A DNA stretch of 64,000 nt from Tritrichomonas musculus (lineage: Eukaryota > Parabasalia > Tritrichomonadida > Tritrichomonadidae): assembly GCA_039105265.1 (NCBI GenBank), contig JAPFFF010000003.1:5704001-5768000 (forward strand), in the 5' to 3' direction. The translations under genes were made by a program, and so were the position numbers. Below, piece by piece: positions 60,101 through 64,000 of this stretch. How positions within the stretch are numbered: position 1 is the stretch's first letter; the number at the start of each line of letters is the position of its first letter. The notes under the pieces were generated by a model, which was given only the letters and a program-made list of their open reading frames with translations, made no database searches and was not told where the DNA came from.

Positions 60101-61669
60101 TTGTTGTTCTTGTTCTTGTTGGGCTTTCTTTTTTAATTCTTCTAATTTCTTTTTCTTTTCTTCCTCTATTTTTCTTTTTCTTTCTCTTTCTTGGTTCTCT
60201 AATGACTCTATGTATATATTAATGATATGCGAATTCTGGCCGGAAATGATATATGAAAGAAGATTATCTGATTTTCTAATTTCATTATTTAATTGTTTGT
60301 CATTTAAATACCTAAATATGTCTTTGCTTCCAAAAAATGCTGATAATTCAAGAAGAGAGCTGTTGTTTAGCGCTGATATACAAGAAAACTGAAGTATGTC
60401 ATTTGGAACTAAATAAGAGTTAATTAAATAATTTTCATTGCTTTTTCCAGCTTGATTTATGGAACTTCTTGATTGAAAGTATGATTTAAAATCTTCTAAA
60501 TTGTCATTTATGACAATGTTCAGAAGTTCATCATTAAATGAAAATCCTTCTTCAATTTTCTTTTGATAACTTCGAAGATATCTGTCGATTTTTCCTTCAG
60601 AAGTATCGCTTTTTGGCTGAATATTCTTTTTCTTTCGTCCTTTTCGTGGCTTTTCGGAATTATTATTATTATCTTCTTCTACTTCTGCCAGCAGCGAACT
60701 ATTTAATTTAAAATATTGATCGAGATTTATTGAGGGATAAAAAGAAAGGAAATATCTGGGAATTGAAAAAGATCCATAATCATTAAAATTAATATCAGTT
60801 TTTTCTTTTTTATTTTGGAGATCAGCAATTGTAATTAACTTCTTTGAAAGTAGATAATTAATAATATAAAAAGTCTCTTGTCTATGGTTGTTGATTGTAC
60901 TAGAGCATGACTTAACTTTTGAGTATTTTTTGATGACATAATTTATGAAACTACCAATATATGTTTTTTCTTTATTCTCTTCGCCATCCTCTTCTTCTTC
61001 TTCTTCCAAAGGTTCAGAATCTAATTCTTTAATAATTTGTATAATTTGTTGAATTTTTTGTTGATGTTCTTTGAGTTCTTGAGACGTATGAAATGAAGAT
61101 GATAAGCAATTGACAATTTCATAGTAAAATAATTTATTTAAAGACTTTTTCCCCATATTTTGCAAGATAATTTTGTTGTCATCGTTATTAGCTTCATCGT
61201 TTGATTTTTTGTCTTGCTTTTTCCCTCTTTTCTTCTTTTTAGATTTATTTTTTCTAGAAATGATCTTTTGTTTGATTTTCTCAGAAATGTCTTCATAATT
61301 AGAAAATGTTAATTTATGAATTAATGACGATAGTTCAACAAGATATTGAATTGATGGGCATTGATCAATTTGGTTGTCATTGCATTCGCGTTTATAGTAA
61401 TATTGGTTTAATTGAGTTCTAAAATTTGAAGATTCTAAATATTTCGCAAACTCTTCTAAGTAATCTAGATTATCATCTGTAATTTCATAATCGTTTCCTT
61501 GCAAAATATTTGTAGTCACTTCCAAAAAATCTTCGCTTCCATCAATTTGAATTTTAATCTGATCTTCTCCGAAAGCGCATGTCCGCAATAAATTAGGAAA
61601 ATTGGACTTAATGAACTTTTTATTGCATTCTATTGGTGAATCATTTAAAACAATAGTAAAATTATTCAT
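51128..61669 (-). CDS. giant BTB-like / DUF3447 / ankyrin-repeat protein
   Basis: A 3,513-residue protein. Residues 3-85 resemble a BTB/POZ fold (FTIVLNDSPIECNKKFIKSN, then FLEVTTNILQGNDYEI), followed by a charged, low-complexity region (to about 620) with Lys-rich and Asn/Ser-rich stretches. A DUF3447-like unit (NLLERGSTTNILLNLF, EIGIEYMLQFSYIDVN) lies near 660-720. Ankyrin repeats (G-x-TPLH-A-C-x-x-G-x-x-x-I-x-x-LL) fill the rest up to 3,500, dozens in number. They are interrupted near 1960-2070 by a Glu/Lys coiled coil and a Gly/Arg/Asn/Trp-rich repeat and near 2720-2790 by acidic linkers. Ankyrin stacks bind proteins; this family is hugely expanded in trichomonads. No membrane span is visible. 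The ATG at 61669 is matched by the ATG of its divergent paralogue. Confidence 0.88.
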   Translation of the reverse strand: MNNFTIVLNDSPIECNKKFIKSNFPNLLRTCAFGEDQIKIQIDGSEDFLEVTTNILQGNDYEITDDNLDYLEEFAKYLESSNFRTQLNQYYYKRECNDNQIDQCPSIQYLVELSSLIHKLTFSNYEDISEKIKQKIISRKNKSKKKKRGKKQDKKSNDEANNDDNKIILQNMGKKSLNKLFYYEIVNCLSSSFHTSQELKEHQQKIQQIIQIIKELDSEPLEEEEEEDGEENKEKTYIGSFINYVIKKYSKVKSCSSTINNHRQETFYIINYLLSKKLITIADLQNKKEKTDINFNDYGSFSIPRYFLSFYPSINLDQYFKLNSSLLAEVEEDNNNNSEKPRKGRKKKNIQPKSDTSEGKIDRYLRSYQKKIEEGFSFNDELLNIVINDNLEDFKSYFQSRSSINQAGKSNENYLINSYLVPNDILQFSCISALNNSSLLELSAFFGSKDIFRYLNDKQLNNEIRKSDNLLSYIISGQNSHIINIYIESLENQERERKRKIEEEKKKKLEELKKKAQQEQEQQTISKDDSENEEEDPTYEENQSNSDHSYEDNESRSGSDSDSDNNNNNNNRFNYNYNFIGNRIRQNFNQNSNDDYNNESNPIIKDVKSLIKYCIDYGNYDSYIFLTNYLSDHKEEEEHHGNHKKLDQYLKKCISRSYFSFIPNLLERGSTTNILLNLFCKMDNEIGIEYMLQFSYIDVNTKYLNQSPLEYCIKNKNSQASLLLLSNDKFDLQKDKNSRTHYSQLASSDGETLLQLACKLGLSDLVEYFLQKKIFNFNATPTGFSAVQLACLSGDTDTFQKIVEYKRKSVKINVRVKYGEYKGFTLLHLACVSGNPEIVELLLEYEKIKVNIRDGIKKWTPLQHAISKGHSEVVSLLLNRDDIETELLTDEGETLLHLACKSNKEDIVDMLINNPDFPTKYDLNQRTNNQKTPLQFALMNGNINMISVLMNIDATAKPKRGKKGQKKKYSKTQSEIDPNMHTSNGKTPLIMACEMRRADIIELLLKHTEIEINDKLFNGKTALFVSCDLNIIDSVKALLNFDNIDINAATKEGKTPLIAACEKGNKEIVELLIDYNNQKGKKSSSIDINAKTNNGKTALLVSCEYSQMEIAELLFQFDDIDCDSSSVNPKTPLCYACENGCENLVINLLDRNANANFVTTSKETPLYFACASRNKDIVELILAHLEDKSIINLQETKQHKSPLFVACFNGDLDIFNLLINELDENPDLSYTDSQERTLLHAACYGENYEIIKTLLTKFNFDPNIDDRSNKRAIHICCKKGNFDLVDLIINRSSIPVDLNVRYNSKTPLEIACENGNYEIVQLLLRQNGIQVNATNANEVPPLLLASKNWNPKIIKLLLSEVNDINVDALDYNGKTVLHYVCEKNEVELCEKILSISSQSINKRSNDLNTPIQLAINRRNLEIVKILMKYISSDQINFKFNDDNTLLSTACLNNDVETVKYLLEKEEIEVNEPNKSGSTPLFIVATNGNQPICRLLLSNKNIDIEKTTNQKTPLYQACRCGNTRIAELLVEKGATVNCLTKSGKTPLHAACQYGYYKIVSLLLNVPNIEVNLLTSTTGETFKTFKSPLHYACMGKARNQAKKSTRGDFSSQKACVEFLIHHPQIDINLQTSNNETALQIAMDDNNFEIMKVLLQHPQIDPNVMISQNKTSLHLACENSQKDIIQMLLSNPATNVNCIDTNGQTPISIAVDHSRIDIINLLMNRPDLKVSLRSQRNPIKSAIDKSNQEIFSLLIHHPSFDVNQIDKRSMTPLGYAINSQNSDFIYQLLLVPGIDVNLKVLSANDDRRKENGSLLFLTPMNLAIKLNNFRIVKMLTQNESLKLNGYIKGKTVLQETVIANNASIASVLLSTPNIDPNLITVFDPVDVTLLVHQTYRSSQKNDPYLYGMSPLHIACQLHNTDIVKDLIKHDDLLVNEYTSADGSVLIELKKDLYDAFYNNEVRKIDERVKQRDKEIEIEEEKEKEREKEREALRKKGRLDYDDGSNDNYGSSFGSGWGSRNNYGSSFRGGWGSRNNYGSSFRGGWSSNRSSNWGSNNNYGSSRNNSYKKLERIDREKEIRKIPDIESTHLSVSNNNLYKYGCNALYIACNENQLDIVTTLLLRDDIDLNAKSTKEELTPLLVAVKRGYLTIAKVLLSDERCDPTITSVDKTNILIYACQSHNIELLSLILLSENGRSLINSRNDNNDTPLHYACGSDNEQMIKVLLEHIDLSKVDINAANNQGETPLHLVCKNNNQIIMKILLQKAAMYDNISFDFNLKNNRSLTPMHIVCSQQSRTYCIDDGMIGIIFESLPESEKSSIDFNLQNEKGETPIHLICENNNYQVLEHILNSLSLPAIDAIDFNKTNINGESPIHIICKNGNEKMLGIILDKINLINQAKSDSSMENILDSSKINFNLKDNKGRTPMHLICMNSDNKRVLNVLLEKLSESEKSKINFNIEDDVGNTPIHYICMGNNDFHLSLIYEKLSNSDKARINFNALNYKGIAPIHYISSNVNDKILNIMLASDNDNVNFNLKDNSGDTPIHYICKKNNAHMLNIIFDKLPPSKVAQIDLNAKNNEGKTPLHIAATFDVPSRCYVLCQEIEKVVLNRKVYENQYKFIDDYKIKTPFGVLLENKVDINACDIYNKTPLHEACRSQCYNNIDILLNRKEIVIDGFDKSTPLLLMLSSIIKSKYLNALGYREKTDIYNTNPNSNQYTSQVKSFLNQTLINHIINNKRKAILQKINDNSDSLDSDDENEKKSSITKNEDEDYTLSSSDNELCGSAEPAVFESESQENMMYYIYNKNQMKIIIVETIGNFINKGANFQLFDKDGVSLLLFGIIAQSKKLVKFCMDNLNKSRIPKFLNHRSIYGNPIEIALKLWDKSILEILFRNKKLITFGDKIRDKIIYDCIRNNDTYLMFLLLNKSDEDKDDPNLDFNVNYTVEDKKTLLHLLVEKNNYIGVSILANYSKTNLNLLSNDGKSALHKACDSNDREGYLALSILTRVSFSYIKDLFSKYKGAPSSMNSAFFEHLLSSDMINNKVDINLATKGLTRSAYFRRERQKILEKNPYQTNFHIYYNEPRFNNGFTALHISISNQLYNVVKRILLFPDLDINSFTSNCDTVVSIAAKNWNIPIIKLLLEYPNIDLNFVPRIDYDDDDYDDYGNRIDKNAPKNDSDSDDDRPAHTLSSSELYEIRQKKMKQNKTLLHTACERNSVEMVQYLLDLCQKEIFDINGIDSFDEMAPLHHICRDGKLQLLDLFIEFEKNNGGVIDWNIKDKNGMTPLHLACRSRELKVVDILINNEYVCPRVDINAVATGEFENGRTPLSFACEKGDLEVVSLLLDEKIEEEKEIDPFSFESDQKEILNKKKVVRGSLCNARKDCDLTIKSKAAHTKGMSPLHFACKASNVEVVKLLLKKANGEYNINLRANGQSCLYLACKHDRVETVKLLLEQEGINYNIKTPTGYTPLMIAAENGRWKIVEMLMQLPEIDVNALTVDGESARSLAKNYDIVDLIDKYS
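55547..55660. repeat. 42-bp tandem repeat inside the giant ankyrin gene
   Basis: About 2.7 copies of a 42-bp unit (starts at 55547, 55589 and 55631) that encode 14-residue units of the form NNYGSSFRGGWGSR. Copies differ by only a few bases, so the array is young or kept uniform. Confidence 0.8.
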
Positions 61670-61790
61670 TCTAAATTATTTTTAAAATTAGGCAAATATG
61701 ACTTATCATCTCACAATTAAAATCTTACAATGGAACTTTTTCTAAAAATATTTCAATTTTTAGGCAAAAAATTAGAAATAATACAAGTCA
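61670..61790. promoter_or_regulatory. 121-bp shared bidirectional promoter region
   Basis: The two giant ankyrin genes start 121 bp apart and point away from each other, so this short AT-rich gap must carry both promoters. I see no TCA-Py-W initiator close to either ATG; GTCA directly precedes the ATG at 61791. Confidence 0.45.
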
Positions 61791-64000
61791 ATGGGGAAAG
61801 ACTTTACAATCCTTTTTAATGGTACACCAATAGAATGTCATAAGAAATTCATTAAGTCTAGCTTCTCCAAATTTTATAAAACATCAAAAATCAGTGGAAA
61901 TCAGATTAAGATTCAAGTTGATGGAGGAGACAATTTTTTAGAAGTAACTAAAAATATATTTCAAGGAAAAGACTATGAAATTACAGATGATAACTTCATG
62001 TACTTAAGAAAATTAGCAAACCAAATAAATTCTTATGTTATACAAACCAGAATAAATGCATTTTGTTATAAACGGGAATGTGATAAAAGCCAAGTAGATC
62101 AGTATCCGTCAATTCAATTTTTAGTTGAAGTTTCGTCATTAATTCATAAAATAACATTATCAAATTCAGAAGAAATCTCATCCAGAATTAGGCAAAAAGT
62201 TGCTCCAATCATTGTTGAAAAATCAGAATCATCAGATCAAGATAGCGATAATGATGATGAAAATGATCAATTCGAATATGATACTGATGACGAAAATGAT
62301 GAAGATATTGCTCTCTCTTTGGAAAAAATAGGGCATAAACAGTTAAACAAATTATTCTTTTTTGATATTGTTAACACTCTGTCGACTGGTTTTAATTCAA
62401 TTGAGCAATTCAAGATTCATAAGGACAAAATTGGCTTAATTATACAAATCATCAGAGATATAGATGAAGAAAGTCAAAAAAAATTAAAGCCAGGAGATCA
62501 AACAAACGTTTTTCTTGATAGTTTCATTAATTATGTTATCCACAAATATTCACAGATTAAAACAGAACAAAACTCACTTTCAAATTATAGACAAGAAACA
62601 TTTTACCTTGTTCATTATCTTCTTTCCAAACAAATGATTACGTTATCACAAATTCATGAAGATAAAGATCCTCCCGAAATTTATTTTCTTGAATTTTACC
62701 CCAAAGATGAAATTGATCACATTTTTTCAGCAAATCGCAAAATAATTGATTTTATTAAGAATGAAATTAGTGAATCATTAACTCAAAGGCAAGAAGAAAG
62801 CAAGAAAAAGAGATCTAATAAAAAGAATGATGAAGACATGGATTCTCTTTTCATTCGCATTCTGTCAGAAAACATCGAAAGCGGTTTAATCCAAAATGAA
62901 AAATATGTCAATATATTTTTAAATGATGACATTGATCAATTCAAAAAAGCATTTGAACTTGATTGCTTAAACTCGTACAAGTTTCCATCCGAACTTGCTG
63001 CCTTTTCTTGTTTATCAGGATTAAGTGGTTGTTCATTAATTCAATTATCGGCCTTTTTCGGAAGTTTGCAAATCTTTGAATTTTTAAACGCAAAACGACT
63101 AAAGCAAGAAATTGATGATACTCCCGAATTAGCATTCTACGTTATTGCTGGACAGCATCCCAAAATCATCAAATCATATTTACCCGACATAGACTCTTTC
63201 AGCAGAGAATCAACATTAGAATTGCTATCATTTTGCAACGATCATCATTATAATGGCACTTATGAAATGATCCTTGAAAGTCTTGAAAAAATTCCCAAAA
63301 TGACAATCAAGCAATTTGATAACTATATGAAGAAATGCGTCTCTAGAGGATATTTTGATACCATTCCAGATTTACTCGAAGATGGAGCCACTACAAAATT
63401 GTTACTTGACTTCTTTTGTAAAGTTAACAATGAAATTGGAATTGAATACATGCTTCAATTTTCTTATATTGATGTAAACAACGAGTATCTTGGCAAAGCT
63501 CCACTAGAATACTGCATTGAAAACAAGAATGAAAATGGAGCAGTTTTATTACTTAAAAATGACTTTATTAATCTCCAAAATATCGATAAAAAGTCAACAA
63601 ATGGTGAACAATTCATTCATCTTTGCTGTCGTCAAGGTTTGTCAAAATGTGCATCATATCTTCTTCGGAAGCATCTTTATGATGTCAACCTTGCCAATCC
63701 AGATGGTGTTTGCCCAATTCATATGGCATGTTTAAGTGGAAATTATGAAACAGTAACAGCCATTATTCGAACTAAAAGAGTCCATCTTCGAACCAAAGTT
63801 AAAAATGGCGATTTTAGACGAAGAACAGCCTTGCATTTTGCCTGTTGTTCTGGAAATCCAAAGATACTGAATTTATTAATTGATTCTGATGAAGAAATTA
63901 ATGTTGATATTCCTGATGGCAAAGGAAGAACACCAATTGTTTATGCCATTAAAAATGGCTTTGTTGATTGTCTTCGAATTTTACTTGAGCAAGAAGGAAT
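61791..64000 (+). CDS. second giant BTB-like / DUF3447 / ankyrin protein, 3' end outside window
   Basis: The frame is open from the ATG at 61791 to the window end (736 codons read, no stop). It is a diverged paralogue of the neighbouring giant gene, aligning from the first residues: DFTILFNGTPIECHKKFIKS against FTIVLNDSPIECNKKFIKSN, then QYPSIQFLVEVSSLIHKITL against QCPSIQYLVELSSLIHKLTF. An acidic stretch near residues 145-180 replaces the Lys-rich stretch of the paralogue. The DUF3447-like unit is well conserved (NNEIGIEYMLQFSYIDVN near 548-565) and ankyrin repeats begin after residue 600 (RRTALHFACCSGNPKILNLL near 678). It probably continues for kilobases beyond the window. Confidence 0.85.
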   Translation, partial: MGKDFTILFNGTPIECHKKFIKSSFSKFYKTSKISGNQIKIQVDGGDNFLEVTKNIFQGKDYEITDDNFMYLRKLANQINSYVIQTRINAFCYKRECDKSQVDQYPSIQFLVEVSSLIHKITLSNSEEISSRIRQKVAPIIVEKSESSDQDSDNDDENDQFEYDTDDENDEDIALSLEKIGHKQLNKLFFFDIVNTLSTGFNSIEQFKIHKDKIGLIIQIIRDIDEESQKKLKPGDQTNVFLDSFINYVIHKYSQIKTEQNSLSNYRQETFYLVHYLLSKQMITLSQIHEDKDPPEIYFLEFYPKDEIDHIFSANRKIIDFIKNEISESLTQRQEESKKKRSNKKNDEDMDSLFIRILSENIESGLIQNEKYVNIFLNDDIDQFKKAFELDCLNSYKFPSELAAFSCLSGLSGCSLIQLSAFFGSLQIFEFLNAKRLKQEIDDTPELAFYVIAGQHPKIIKSYLPDIDSFSRESTLELLSFCNDHHYNGTYEMILESLEKIPKMTIKQFDNYMKKCVSRGYFDTIPDLLEDGATTKLLLDFFCKVNNEIGIEYMLQFSYIDVNNEYLGKAPLEYCIENKNENGAVLLLKNDFINLQNIDKKSTNGEQFIHLCCRQGLSKCASYLLRKHLYDVNLANPDGVCPIHMACLSGNYETVTAIIRTKRVHLRTKVKNGDFRRRTALHFACCSGNPKILNLLIDSDEEINVDIPDGKGRTPIVYAIKNGFVDCLRILLEQEG

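Noticed and set aside
1..64000. CRISPR array or bacterial-type operons
   Set aside because: All tandem repeats found are inside coding sequence or AT-rich spacers, with none of the regular repeat-spacer pattern; all recognised genes are eukaryotic.

Overview
This window looks like nuclear DNA of a trichomonad protist, most likely a Tritrichomonas-type genome. The evidence is very AT-rich spacers, long intron-free eukaryotic genes packed on both strands, very short distances between start codons and candidate initiator motifs, and large lineage-specific families: giant ankyrin proteins with a BTB-like N-terminus, multi-membrane-span PAS proteins, AGC kinases and a U-box/vWA/Hint protein. The species is inferred, not proven. 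No tRNA, rRNA or CRISPR array was found.

Layout. 0-4.2 kb: the C-terminal part of a UBR1-type E3 ubiquitin ligase (it starts before the window) and a small REEP/TB2-like membrane protein. 4.5-9.5 kb: a large helical-solenoid protein whose C-terminus resembles spastizin/ZFYVE26. 10.3-14.4 kb: Raptor, the TORC1 scaffold. 14.7-16.5 kb: a C2-domain protein. 16.5-19.4 kb: a gene-free stretch made of nested inverted repeats. 19.5-28.7 kb: a cluster with an ER-shaping reticulon-homology protein, signal peptidase complex subunit 2, a U-box/vWA/Hint protein, the centriole protein POC1, the SNARE Sec20 and a P-loop protein, interrupted by an 863-bp foldback repeat. 30-34.4 kb: an AP-complex beta subunit and a TPR/armadillo protein. 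34.8-36.4 kb: decayed genes that look like a dead mobile element, followed by hairpin repeats. 36.4-45 kb: a chimeric pseudogene containing an 837-bp near-perfect copy of the middle of the 1,733-residue membrane gene 5 kb away, with a Myb-protein kinase fusion gene between the two copies. 45.3-50.7 kb: an AAAP-type transporter, a second C2-domain protein and a PH-AGC kinase (Akt-like). 51.1-64 kb: two divergent giant ankyrin genes sharing a 121-bp promoter; the second runs off the right edge.

How the genes fit together. Several belong to basic membrane traffic (Sec20, AP beta, SPC2, reticulon-like and REEP-like proteins, spastizin-like protein). Others belong to nutrient and kinase signalling (Raptor, Akt-like kinase, amino-acid transporter), ubiquitin signalling (UBR E3, U-box/Hint) or the basal body (POC1). 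They are single transcription units and no operon is implied. The least expected items are the Myb-kinase fusion, the fresh intragenic duplication, the terminal-inverted-repeat element that stops two bases from a start codon, and the mobile-element graveyard. All function calls rest on motif reading by eye, without database searches.
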